From Paenibacillus brasilensis (GTDB lineage Bacteria; Bacillota; Bacilli; Paenibacillales; Paenibacillaceae), in NCBI RefSeq assembly GCF_009363115.1, contig NZ_CP045298.1, positions 1,069,001-1,133,000 of the forward strand: a stretch of 64,000 nt of DNA, written 5' to 3'. Both the position numbers and the translations under genes were made by a program. Under the pieces are notes generated by a model. The model ran no database searches and was not told where the DNA came from. It was given only the letters and a program-made list of their open reading frames with translations. Shown piece by piece: positions 43,591 through 52,191 of the stretch. Within the stretch, counting starts at the first letter, position 1; the number at the start of each line of letters is the position of its first letter.

Positions 43591-45213
43591 TCTTGTATGC
43601 CGTCCACCCTTAAGCGTGATTCGCTTTCGCTTATGAAGGTGTTGTCGCCGTGACTTTAGTTTTCGCTTGAGCTTGGGCGACATTGTCGATCCCTGAGTAC
43701 TCTTGCGACGACTTCTGCCGTTGCTGCTACTGTTGTGCTTACGGCTCTTGCGGTGGCGTAGTCTGATATGCCTGCGACCCTTCGGCCATCTTGCACGAAT
43801 GCTACGCTTGCTGCGGGGCGTTTCTGGCTGTAGCTCAGGTACTGGGGGAGCTGGTTGCGGCAGGCCCTGGATGGCTGCGTATTCGATCGGCGGCAACCCC
43901 AGCACAGGCAGCTGACAAACCACAGATTCGGGAAATTCTCGAATTGTGCTGGTAAACGCCTCAGGTATAGCAATGACCTGACGCAGTCCTTCACCTTCCC
44001 TCGTCCATACAGGGCCACCCGGCTGCTGAATCAGTGGAAACCAATGGGGATGATGACACAACCATTGACTTACCATGAGATGCAAGTTGCCTCGATAGGA
44101 CTCGGGTCCGTAAACACGTGTAGCCGCGCTGTTATTACGTATACCAATTCGTTTGATTTCCTCGGGATGATTGAGCAGATAACCCACTTTTTGCGCCAGC
44201 ATGTCGCTGTTGCCTGGCTCCACCAAAAAATCTGTGTTTCCGGTCGCCTCCATCAATTCGACCAATCCGCCCTGCGCAAAGGCTACAACAGGCTTGCCGT
44301 AAACCAACCCTTCCAGTGCAGTCAGACCAAAACCTTCCTCCACCATACTGGGGATCACAACAATATCCATCGCACTATAGGCAGTCGACACAGACTCCTC
44401 AAAGGAGTTGAACTGAAAGCGGCGACTAAAACGAGATTGGCGGATTAACGAGACGCATTTTACGTAATATTCCGAGTCTACCGAGCTGCCGATAATCCAG
44501 AAACGACAGCGCGAATTGGTTTCGCACAGCTTTAAGGCCATCTGGACAAAAGGCAGCAGCCCCTTGGCTTCGTAGATAAAGGAAGAAATATAACCAATAC
44601 AAATATGAAAATCCCGCAGCCCCAGCTTTTCACGTTTTCTTTTCCGTTCCAGCACATGCTCCTTGGGTGGCGGCATATCCATATCCCGACAAGGTGGTAA
44701 CACGGTATGCAGACGTGTCAGCCCCCCGCCGTGCAAAGGACGCATAACGGCCTGTGAGATGCCGATGACCCATTGACTGTAACGCTCTATGATGGAGACT
44801 GAGACTGGCGTATGCTCATTCTGGTTAATGACCTCGGTTATTTTCCAGATCACCGGAATATTAAGCTCCTGGGCAGCTATCGCGGGCATAACGTTCACAC
44901 AGGTATTGACCAGCACCACATCAGGACGGGCTTGCTGGAGCATTTGGAGCAACGGTGCATACACAACATGGCTTCGCAAATTCTCCGCATCCTGCGCTAA
45001 GCCCTCATACGGGGTATACATGCCGTGCAGCATGAACAGGCTCTGGATCTGAACAGTGATCCCGCGCTTGCGTGCAATCGTAGTCAGACGCCCTTCACCG
45101 GGTGTTACCAGAATACAGTCAAAGTACGTACGAATGTCCAAACAGAATTGCAATAGCAGCTTCTCGGCTCCCGTAATACTACGGACGTTGCTGACATGGC
45201 TGAATAGCATCAT
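43576..45213 (-). CDS. Family 4 glycosyltransferase with Arg/Lys-rich C-terminal tail
   Basis: The 545-residue protein has a GT-B glycosyltransferase over residues 1-400: SNVRSITGAEKLLLQFCLDI, PVIWKITEVIN, ICIGYISSFIYEAKGLLPFV and PSMVEEGFGLTALEGLVYGK with the E-x7-E pattern. Residues from about 467 on are very basic, with RSKRSIRARWPKGRRHIRLR and many more Arg, Lys and His to the end. Such tails are not usual for GT4 enzymes, but similar basic ends occur in other proteins of this cluster. The tail may bind acidic partners or polyanions in the spore surface layer. Confidence 0.82.
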   Translation of the reverse strand: MMLFSHVSNVRSITGAEKLLLQFCLDIRTYFDCILVTPGEGRLTTIARKRGITVQIQSLFMLHGMYTPYEGLAQDAENLRSHVVYAPLLQMLQQARPDVVLVNTCVNVMPAIAAQELNIPVIWKITEVINQNEHTPVSVSIIERYSQWVIGISQAVMRPLHGGGLTRLHTVLPPCRDMDMPPPKEHVLERKRKREKLGLRDFHICIGYISSFIYEAKGLLPFVQMALKLCETNSRCRFWIIGSSVDSEYYVKCVSLIRQSRFSRRFQFNSFEESVSTAYSAMDIVVIPSMVEEGFGLTALEGLVYGKPVVAFAQGGLVELMEATGNTDFLVEPGNSDMLAQKVGYLLNHPEEIKRIGIRNNSAATRVYGPESYRGNLHLMVSQWLCHHPHWFPLIQQPGGPVWTREGEGLRQVIAIPEAFTSTIREFPESVVCQLPVLGLPPIEYAAIQGLPQPAPPVPELQPETPRSKRSIRARWPKGRRHIRLRHRKSRKHNSSSNGRSRRKSTQGSTMSPKLKRKLKSRRQHLHKRKRITLKGGRHTRQRSG

Positions 45214-45273
45214 TTTCGGCTTGATCGGAGTTCACCTCCTTTAAAATAGCAACCAGCAGATGTGCGATTGGTA

Positions 45274-46407
45274 TTATGGAAATACAATCGACAGCAACTG
45301 GTCTATCCGGTGACCATACGTGTGCTCCCGCAAGGTTCGTTCCAGCGCGCGCAGGGCAATTTCACGACGTTCCTTTTCATGTGTCAAATAAAACTCAATC
45401 TTCTCCAGTAATTCCTGCTGAGAGCTGTACGTCTCAATCTCCTCTCCCGGCTTGTAAAAACGGACCAGATCATCTCTTGTATCTGTCAGCTGCAGGGTAC
45501 AGCTGGCAGAAATTTCGAACGTGCGCGGATTCGGAGACGCCCCCGGAATTTTCAGCGTGTTGTTGTTCACCGAATCATCCTGATGGGAACGATGAAGATT
45601 AATCACGATCTTGCTGCCGTTATAAGAATCATTTGTTTCGGCCGGGGACATCCAGCGGCCCAGTTCAATTTTGTCGCCATAAGACTGATAATCAGGAAGG
45701 CGATCCCACCAGATTCCATTGATTTTAATGTTACGTGCCATCAGTTGGGGCATAATCGGATTAAAGAAATAGACGCGATTCCAATAAGCCGAGCCGGTAA
45801 AGCCGATTTCACGTCTTATCGAAGCAGGCGAGCTGAGAGGGAAATAGTGAGTCAGAAATGCCCCGAAAGGCAAATAGTGTACTGAAGAGCAGCCCAACTG
45901 ACGGTACAACTCTATACAATTCATTTCCAGCGTGAATACATGATCATAGTGCGGAACAATTTTAGTCGTGGTATCGGTGTAATAAGGATCGTCTGTGAGC
46001 CAGATGGTGGTTGGAATGCCCAACTGGCGTACCGCAGTAACCTGCTCCACTGGAAGATCCATTCCATCCAGTGACAGCATCAGATCCGGACGGAGCTGAG
46101 CGGCAATATCTCCTACCGGCTGGCGCGGGTCCGTGACGGTAACCTGAGCCGTCATGCTTTGCAGCGTGTTAATGACCGCCTCATCCAGCGGAGAATACGG
46201 AAGGCCTTTACCCGAGACGACATACAGTACATGGATTTGCCGAAAAGGAAAAACGGCCTTCGTCCGGGAAACAATCGCGTTGGCACGTCCTCGCAGATAT
46301 CCTTCGTCATAGCCGTCATGGAGCCCCGCAGCTCTTCCCTTTTCCCAAGAGGCTGCCGCCGTCTGATGAACAGCCGGGTCATACGGTCCTGTCGTAGATA
46401 TTGTCAT
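45274..46407 (-). CDS. CgeB-like protein (spore maturation glycosyltransferase-like) with glycine-every-fourth segment
   Basis: The 377-residue protein (ATG 46405-46407, AGGAG eight bases upstream) has a CgeB-type GT-like core: LRPDLMLSLDGMDLPVEQVT, TTIWLTDDPYYTDTTTKI, YDHVFTLEMNCIELYRQLG, IGFTGSAYWNRV and NPRTFEISASCTLQLTDTRD. CgeB of B. subtilis acts in spore outer-layer maturation. Ahead of it is a segment with Gly24, 28, 32, 36 and 40 (EKGRAAGLHDGYDEGYLRGR). That segment is shared with other cluster proteins. It pairs with a paralogue encoded just upstream. Confidence 0.82.
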   Translation of the reverse strand: MTISTTGPYDPAVHQTAAASWEKGRAAGLHDGYDEGYLRGRANAIVSRTKAVFPFRQIHVLYVVSGKGLPYSPLDEAVINTLQSMTAQVTVTDPRQPVGDIAAQLRPDLMLSLDGMDLPVEQVTAVRQLGIPTTIWLTDDPYYTDTTTKIVPHYDHVFTLEMNCIELYRQLGCSSVHYLPFGAFLTHYFPLSSPASIRREIGFTGSAYWNRVYFFNPIMPQLMARNIKINGIWWDRLPDYQSYGDKIELGRWMSPAETNDSYNGSKIVINLHRSHQDDSVNNNTLKIPGASPNPRTFEISASCTLQLTDTRDDLVRFYKPGEEIETYSSQQELLEKIEFYLTHEKERREIALRALERTLREHTYGHRIDQLLSIVFP

Positions 46408-46440
46408 CACTTTCACTCCTCACTGTATTTGGTATTTACT

Positions 46441-47532
46441 CTAGGCCATCGCCTTGTCCAGCAATTCTTCCATGCGATTTGAGTACATATGCTTTTGCAT
46501 GGTGGTGCGCAGCGCGCGCCAGGCCATACGTTCCCGCTCCCAGTCATGCTTGAGATAGTAGTCCAGCTTGATCTTCAGTTCCTCTACTCCAGAGTAGGTT
46601 TCGATATCATAGCCTGGTTGGTAATAACGGCTCAGGTCTTTCCGAATGTCCGTTATTTGAAGCGTACCGCAAGCCGCAATTTCGTATGTCCGGGGATTGA
46701 TGGACTCCGCTGACAGCTGATGTGTATTCCGGTTATCCAGTCCGTGGTCTGTCGGGCGGTGCATATTGAGGACAATTTTGGAGCCGTTATAGTATTGAGC
46801 GGTCTCCCACGGCTCCATATAAACCGGACGGATAAAACGTTCCAGCACATCTCGGCGAGTCAGTCGATCCCAGTGCCCACCTACGATCAGCACTCTTTTG
46901 TCTGCAAGAAAGGGAGCGAGGTAGTCAAACAGCTTCACCCGGTTCCAGAAGGCATTCCCGATGAAGCAAACATCATGCTGATGCTCCCGTTCCACCCGCC
47001 TTGGATAAAAGATACGAGCTGATGCTGCAAGCGGCAAATAGTGTACCCTCGCTACTCCCTGATCGCGATAAAGCTGCAAGCAGGACATTTCATGCGTAAA
47101 TACGACATCGTAGGATTGACAGATCAACGCTGTATCCTCCGTAAAGTAGGGATCGTCTACAAACCAGATGGCCGTACGAATGCCCAAGGCTCGTATTTGC
47201 TGCACCTGCTCCAGATGATCCGCCGGAAAAATATGCAGCCCGTTCAGGACCAGCACGAGGTCGGGGCGATGGACCTCGGCGTCAGCCAGCATCGTGGCAG
47301 GCGTACCGATGACAAATGCGCTGCACATTTGGCTTAGTGCGTCTTGCACACCAGTGTCTATAGCTGTGAAGCCTTGCGGAATGTACAACACTTTCAAAGG
47401 GCGAACAGCAGGCTGTATTCCCACGACCTGTGACAGAGCAGCCGTGCAACCGCCCATTCTGCGTCCTTCCCGGTAGCCGCATCGGTATGCTTCGCGTTCA
47501 TTTCCGCTTCGTTGATCTTTCACATCCTTCAC
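46441..47532 (-). CDS. CgeB-like protein, paralogue
   Basis: The 363-residue protein parallels its neighbour: RPDLVLVLNGLHIFPADHLE, RTAIWFVDDPYFTEDTALIC, YDVVFTHEMSCLQLYRDQG, VCFIGNAFWNRVKLF and NPRTYEIAACGTLQITDIRK. The N-terminal glycine segment is shorter (CGYREGRRMGG; Gly19, 23 and 27). The start may be GTG 47530-47532 or the GTG three codons on; both have poor sites. It also fits a glycosyltransferase-like fold of spore proteins. Confidence 0.82.
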   Translation of the reverse strand: MKDVKDQRSGNEREAYRCGYREGRRMGGCTAALSQVVGIQPAVRPLKVLYIPQGFTAIDTGVQDALSQMCSAFVIGTPATMLADAEVHRPDLVLVLNGLHIFPADHLEQVQQIRALGIRTAIWFVDDPYFTEDTALICQSYDVVFTHEMSCLQLYRDQGVARVHYLPLAASARIFYPRRVEREHQHDVCFIGNAFWNRVKLFDYLAPFLADKRVLIVGGHWDRLTRRDVLERFIRPVYMEPWETAQYYNGSKIVLNMHRPTDHGLDNRNTHQLSAESINPRTYEIAACGTLQITDIRKDLSRYYQPGYDIETYSGVEELKIKLDYYLKHDWERERMAWRALRTTMQKHMYSNRMEELLDKAMA

Positions 47533-47709
47533 CCTGTCCTGTTGTAAGATAAACTTCTGTCACTCCTAAACTATATGCGGAGGGGTCAAACGCATCATGG
47601 ACGACTGCCACTGCCCGGACAAAATTGGCGTTTGCCCGTCCAACTGCCAAATCGCAAATAACCCCGAAGCTGTTAGCCTCGGGGGAGCAATATTCAATGA
47701 TCTGACTAT
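47533..47709. other. Intergenic region with a hairpin
   Basis: 177 bases without a gene. A CCCCGA/TCGGGG hairpin at about 47661-47685 would follow the Arg-rich gene on the minus strand and may act as a weak terminator. Confidence 0.45.
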
Positions 47710-48066
47710 TTACTGAGCCTTGTATGCGATCTGATGACCATCTTCATAGCCTTTGGCAAAGCCGGAATTGAAGCCTTCGTTGTAAGCTGCATCATACCCC
47801 TGCTGAAATGCCTGCGGATCATGCTCCAGACGGGCAGGCTCGGACTGTGGATTTTCCGCAGCAGGGGCTGCTGCTGGATGATGAGATTTTTTGCGCCGCC
47901 GTAGAAGAGAGTGTCTTCTGCGTGTAGAATGAAGTCCTCTTCTACGTCGTCTTAGAGCAAGCAGACGTCTTCTTCTCCGTTTTAATCTGCGAATGCTGGA
48001 ACGCCGGGCATCTTTGCGTCTTTTGCGGGCTTTGCCCCGAGCGAAGCGTTCCCACCTTATACTCAT
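47710..48066 (-). CDS. Arg-rich protein with a C-terminal glycine/aromatic repeat
   Basis: The 118-residue protein is extremely basic up to residue 60 (RARKRRKDARRSS-like blocks with runs of Arg), then has an Ala/Pro hinge, and ends with a helix-like array in which glycine or alanine stands at 90, 94, 98, 102, 106, 110 and 114, each followed by Tyr, Phe or His (GYDAAYNEGFNSGFAKGYED). ATG 48066 has AGGAGG seven bases upstream. The array is the same type seen in the CgeB-like proteins and a GT2 of this cluster. It may be a scaffold for those enzymes. Confidence 0.7.
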   Translation of the reverse strand: MSIRWERFARGKARKRRKDARRSSIRRLKRRRRRLLALRRRRRGLHSTRRRHSLLRRRKKSHHPAAAPAAENPQSEPARLEHDPQAFQQGYDAAYNEGFNSGFAKGYEDGHQIAYKAQ

Positions 48067-48364
48067 GTTCATTCCTCCTTGGCTTTTTCGTGATAGCTTC
48101 ATTTTTTTGAACAGGGATATGGAGCCACGGCTGTGTCGGTTTCCCATATACCTGCCGTCTTAATGGAATTCCTGCCAGCATTTGCGTGATTTTTCCCTGA
48201 TAGTTGCTGAGTATCCGAATGGTTTCCTCCAGACGGGCGGCCGACATTTCCGCATGGGGCGTTAAGTCCGCAAGACTGCTCAGCATCCGGGTGACGGCGT
48301 GCTGGCTGGCAGCAATAGATTCCAGCATATCCAGCTTGATCTCACGTTCACGCCTCATGCTCAT
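47942..48364 (-). CDS. Small helical protein, uncertain C-terminus
   Basis: The 140-residue frame starts at ATG 48362-48364 overlapping the previous stop (TAATG). Its first 80 residues are helical (REREIKLDMLESIAASQHAV; ADLTPHAEMSAARLEETIRI). The last 42 residues overlap the Arg-rich gene in another frame and include its ribosome binding site, so the real end may be shorter or a frameshift may exist. Resembles the two following small proteins in style. Confidence 0.55.
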   Translation of the reverse strand: MSMRREREIKLDMLESIAASQHAVTRMLSSLADLTPHAEMSAARLEETIRILSNYQGKITQMLAGIPLRRQVYGKPTQPWLHIPVQKNEAITKKPRRNEHEYKVGTLRSGQSPQKTQRCPAFQHSQIKTEKKTSACSKTT

Positions 48365-48696
48365 TAGCTCATATCCCCCGAACCCATGCCTCCCATCATC
48401 CCTTCCATTCCGCCACCCTGCTGCTCATCCTGATCCAGCAATGCCTTGAGATTGCTGCAAAGTCCAGTCTGAAGCCGGGTTAGTCCCTCCAGCATTTCCA
48501 CCATCTGCTCGTGAACCTCCAGTGGCCGTCCCAGTTGCTCTTCATCGGTATCAAATACGTTGGGCGCCAAATGGTTCAGCGCCCAATTACGCATTTTTTC
48601 CGCTTCGACCGCCTTGGCCTCCAGGATCATGGACACGTTCCTTTGCATTTTGGAAGCTGCATCCAGCATATGAATCATTGCTTTTTCCCTACTCAT
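48364..48696 (-). CDS. Small helical protein with Gly/Met-rich end
   Basis: The 110-residue protein is helical (HMLDAASKMQRNVSMILEAK; LEVHEQMVEMLEGLTRLQTG) and ends GGGMEGMMGGMGSGDMS. It has no recognised domain. Together with its two neighbours it looks like a set of related helical-bundle proteins of the cluster. Spore-associated structural role is inference. Confidence 0.65.
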   Translation of the reverse strand: MSREKAMIHMLDAASKMQRNVSMILEAKAVEAEKMRNWALNHLAPNVFDTDEEQLGRPLEVHEQMVEMLEGLTRLQTGLCSNLKALLDQDEQQGGGMEGMMGGMGSGDMS

Positions 48697-48725
48697 GTGT
48701 TCACTCCCTACCCTCGGTTGGTACG

Positions 48726-49013
48726 TTACTCCTCTTCCGGGTATGCCGTCTCTTTCACGACACGAACGAGCATCTCAGCCATTGCTTCCTGAAGATCGGC
48801 AATACCGTTCAAGTAGGCAACGATGCTTTTGTTTACTTGTCTCGAGCCTTCCAGAATGCCCGGAATTCCGTCAAAACGCGGCTCCTCATCCGGCAGTTCA
48901 TGTATGATCTGCGCCATACGCACGACCACCTGCCGTTCCGCATCCAGCAGCCTTGACATTTGCTGCTGCGAGTGCGAAATATGAATTAGCAAATCATCTA
49001 CCTCGTTATGCAT
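48726..49013 (-). CDS. Small helical protein
   Basis: The 95-residue protein (ATG 49013) is acidic and helical: HNEVDDLLIHISHSQQQMSR and GILEGSRQVNKSIVAYLNGI, with an acidic ending (AYPEEE). The spacing of its helices resembles the 110-residue neighbour. No family is recognised. Confidence 0.65.
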   Translation of the reverse strand: MHNEVDDLLIHISHSQQQMSRLLDAERQVVVRMAQIIHELPDEEPRFDGIPGILEGSRQVNKSIVAYLNGIADLQEAMAEMLVRVVKETAYPEEE

Positions 49014-49131
49014 AAGCCCCTCCTTTATGTGCTCCGCCTTGCGGAACCCACGAATACCTACGGGCTTTCCGCTACTACAGCGTATGCCGCAGCGAGTAGT
49101 CGGTTCCGCCTAAAAGCGCCTATTCCGATCA

Positions 49132-50589
49132 TTACAGATGCCCCTGCAGCACAGGTGGCGCAATAATCGGCTGCTCCTCCACCAGCACGGACAGATCTCC
49201 TGGGGACAACAACCGAATTCGGTAGTCAGCCGCCCGCCAGATCATGGCTGCATAGGAAGTAAGGAACGGCCTTTTCCAGCCGTTCCCGATTTGATACAGT
49301 TGACTGCCTTCGGCATACAGTACCTCAATCCATTGCTTGCGTTGAGCCGGGGTAAGCGTGGGGAGCATGGATGTGCTCTCCACTTCGGAAGCTGCCAGCA
49401 CCGGAATGGATTCCTCTGCCGGTACGGCCACAGGTGCTTCCACGCCACCGGAAACCGCGGCCTCCGGCTTCGGTATCCGAGGAAGCGCCAACAGATCAAG
49501 CTGGGATATTCTAACGGGGGCCGCGTATTCATCTCCCGCAGCACGGACCCCATCCAGAAGGCGCCTTCCTCCCCGTTCTAACCGAAATACGGCACCGGAT
49601 GGTCCTTCGACGAGCACTCCGATGGGATAAAAACTTGCCGCTGACACATGTTTTTCCTTGCTGGATAATACCTTTCCGTCCGGCTCCGCTGCAGCGAGCT
49701 TCTGACTGGGAAGCAGCTTATTGATGTCCCCCCACTTTTGGACAAAAAAGGATCGGTTCTGGCTGCTCTCCTCCATTGAACCGTTTTTTACGGTCATCTG
49801 GGGAAAACGATAAGCCGTATCCCGATCACTTTCTGCGTAGTGGATAAAAGCATCTCCGGCAATTGCCATACGTATCCCCAGCAAGCGAACACGCAGCAGC
49901 CAATCTGCAGCGGCTTCCTGACCACTGTGACAGCCCTCGTCCCAGTACCCTGTTTTTTCCAGCGTTTCTCTGCGCAGCAATAAACAAAATCCGGCCAGGC
50001 TCTCTGTTTCTCGCCATGCAGCCGGGTTGGAAATATTGTAGGTCAGGGCAAATGGATATGCCTCATTTTCGTTTATATAAGGAACCTCAATCTGCTGCTC
50101 TCCGAATGGTCCATTCGTTACAGGCCCGACGACCCCCATTGACGGATCGCTGTACAAGCACTCCAGCATACGATCCAGCCAGCCGGGGGTCACCATGACA
50201 TGTGGTTCCAGTACCGCAATAGTCTTGCCTTTTGCCATCATCAGTCCCTGATTCAGACTTCCCAGCATATGAGCATCCTTTTTTAGCAGCGCATAACGCA
50301 CAGCGATGCTCTTACGGAGCAAATAGGTGCGTGTCCCGTCCGCCGAGCCGTAATCCACCACAATAATTTCGTGAGGATGGCTCGTATGCTCCTCAATACG
50401 TTGAATACATGCTCGAAGCTGATGAAAGTGATTGCAGGACGGAATGATAATGCTGACACCTTCAAAAACCTTGCCGAACGAAGCCTGGCCCAGCCTGCAG
50501 CCCTGCTCCTGGCCTCTTTTATGTCCTGCCCAATAGCCTTTCTTACCGAGCCGCTTGCTGTGTTTCCTTTGTATACTCAGGCGTTTCAT
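49132..50589 (-). CDS. Family 2 glycosyltransferase with N-terminal basic and glycine-repeat segment
   Basis: The 485-residue protein (ATG 50587-50589, GGAGGAG upstream) starts with a basic stretch (MKRLSIQRKHSKRLGKKG), then Gly18, 22, 26, 30 and 34 (KGYWAGHKRGQEQGCRLG), then a GT2 domain: GVSIIIPSCNHFHQLRACIQ, IIVVDYGSADGT, PHVMVTPGWLDRML and GFCLLLRRETLEKTGYWDEG. The C-terminal 150 residues include proline- and valine-rich linkers. The GT2 part resembles the neighbouring GT2 at 51391-52191. Confidence 0.82.
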   Translation of the reverse strand: MKRLSIQRKHSKRLGKKGYWAGHKRGQEQGCRLGQASFGKVFEGVSIIIPSCNHFHQLRACIQRIEEHTSHPHEIIVVDYGSADGTRTYLLRKSIAVRYALLKKDAHMLGSLNQGLMMAKGKTIAVLEPHVMVTPGWLDRMLECLYSDPSMGVVGPVTNGPFGEQQIEVPYINENEAYPFALTYNISNPAAWRETESLAGFCLLLRRETLEKTGYWDEGCHSGQEAAADWLLRVRLLGIRMAIAGDAFIHYAESDRDTAYRFPQMTVKNGSMEESSQNRSFFVQKWGDINKLLPSQKLAAAEPDGKVLSSKEKHVSAASFYPIGVLVEGPSGAVFRLERGGRRLLDGVRAAGDEYAAPVRISQLDLLALPRIPKPEAAVSGGVEAPVAVPAEESIPVLAASEVESTSMLPTLTPAQRKQWIEVLYAEGSQLYQIGNGWKRPFLTSYAAMIWRAADYRIRLLSPGDLSVLVEEQPIIAPPVLQGHL

Positions 50590-50662
50590 GCCGTTCACTC
50601 CTCCGGGTGGCATTATGCCTATACTATATGCCTGGCCCGGCCGGATGGTGTTTCACCCGAGA

Positions 50663-51394
50663 TCAGGGCAGAAGCCCCTTCATTTTTACGCCTGCCTCCT
50701 GCAGGGAATCAAAGGTTCCTGCATCGCTCCAGTATCTTCGTAAAATGTCATATTCCAGTTTGCCCTCAGCGGCATAACAGTTGTTGACATCCGTGATCTC
50801 AAGCTCACCGCGTGCCGAAGGCTTAATTTGTCTGATCTTATCAAATACGGCAGTATCGTACATGTAAATCCCGGTAACACAATATTTGGATTGGGGGTGC
50901 TGTGGCTTTTCTTCAATTCTTGAGATGCTCTCCGGCCGCTCGGGATCAAACACCGGCACCCCGTAACGACGGGCATCTGCCACCTTTTTCAACAATACTC
51001 TGGCGCTACCCGGTGGCTGCTGCTTGAACCGTTCGATGACAGGCCCCAGGTCCTCCTTGAACAAATTATCCCCTAGCAAAACAGTAAATTTTTCTTCCGA
51101 CTGCATATAGCTTCTCGCCAGTTCGAGTGCTTCCGCGATACCGCCCGCCTTTTCTTGAATCCGGTACGTCAGTTGAACTCCATAATCGCTGCCGCTGCCC
51201 AAGAAATCGGTGTATAGTCCAGCCGATTGTTTGCCAATAATGATGAGCATGTCGGTGATTCCCGCCTGTCGCAGTCTTTCGATACCATATACAATCATGG
51301 GATATTTGCCGACCGGAAGCAGATGCTTGTTGAGTAATGAAGTCAACGGATGAAGGCGCGACCCGGTTCCTCCTGCGAGAATAACCCCTTTCAT
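50663..51394 (-). CDS. Sugar-1-phosphate nucleotidyltransferase (RmlA-like)
   Basis: The 243-residue protein has GVILAGGTGSRLHPLTSLLN, HLLPVGKYPMIVYGIERL, LLGDNLFKED and VTGIYMYDTAVFDKIRQI, typical of RmlA-type nucleotidyltransferases making NDP-sugars. It lacks the C-terminal extension of long RmlA forms. It overlaps the following GT2 gene by four bases. Confidence 0.88.
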   Translation of the reverse strand: MKGVILAGGTGSRLHPLTSLLNKHLLPVGKYPMIVYGIERLRQAGITDMLIIIGKQSAGLYTDFLGSGSDYGVQLTYRIQEKAGGIAEALELARSYMQSEEKFTVLLGDNLFKEDLGPVIERFKQQPPGSARVLLKKVADARRYGVPVFDPERPESISRIEEKPQHPQSKYCVTGIYMYDTAVFDKIRQIKPSARGELEITDVNNCYAAEGKLEYDILRRYWSDAGTFDSLQEAGVKMKGLLP

Positions 51395-52191
51395 ATCTTC
51401 CCTCCTCCTTCGACAGCATGTTCAGCACATGACTCCCCAACGTTACCCGTTTCAATGAACATTCTGGGGTCTATGCTCCATTTCTCTATAAACAAACGAT
51501 AGTTCCGCTCAATCAGCTCTTCGATCCAGGACGTATCCGTGCGTGAGAAGCTTGCATTTCCCTGGTGATAAACAAAACAGTCATTACACATCAGCAGCTT
51601 ATAGCCATGCACGCGTGCTCGCAGACAGTAATCGTCATCCTCATAATGTCCGGGACTGAACCGTTCATCAAGCAATCCGATGCGTTCCACCAGCTCACGC
51701 CGGAACAACATGCAAAATCCGACCAACCGTTTGACCTCTTGCCATCTGGACGGATTACTTATATTATTTTGCTCCGCAAACCGCAGGCAACTGGCCAAAT
51801 CCCCTGTCAATCCGTGAACCTGCTGAATACCGCTGACATAATTGGTCACTGGACCCACTAGTCCCACCGTGCTTTCGCTCTGCAATGCAGCCAGCATATT
51901 GGATAGCCACCCGCGCGTAACCGTCACATCATTGTTCAATATGACGAGCTGATCACCCGTTGCCAGACGAAACCCCATATTACAAGCTGTCGGAAACCCC
52001 CGGTTTTCGGGGAGACGTACGCTGATCAGACGCTCGGCTGCACAAAAAGCATCCGTACCGTCATTCGAAGCGTTATCTACTACAATAATTTCATAAGGCA
52101 CATCCAGCGTATGTGTCCGAATCGCCTCAATACACGGCTTTAGCAGATGCAGGCCGTTATAAGTCGGGATAATAATGCTCGTCACGCTCAT
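51391..52191 (-). CDS. Family 2 glycosyltransferase
   Basis: The 266-residue protein has SIIIPTYNGLHLLKPCIEAI, IIVVDNASNDGTDAF, LVILNNDVTVTRGWLSNML and GFCMLFRRELVERIGLLDER, then a DDYCLRARVHGYK block. These are standard for GT2 rhamnosyl/galactosyltransferase-type enzymes. Overlaps both neighbours by four bases, so it is part of a coupled operon. Confidence 0.86.
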   Translation of the reverse strand: MSVTSIIIPTYNGLHLLKPCIEAIRTHTLDVPYEIIVVDNASNDGTDAFCAAERLISVRLPENRGFPTACNMGFRLATGDQLVILNNDVTVTRGWLSNMLAALQSESTVGLVGPVTNYVSGIQQVHGLTGDLASCLRFAEQNNISNPSRWQEVKRLVGFCMLFRRELVERIGLLDERFSPGHYEDDDYCLRARVHGYKLLMCNDCFVYHQGNASFSRTDTSWIEELIERNYRLFIEKWSIDPRMFIETGNVGESCAEHAVEGGGKI

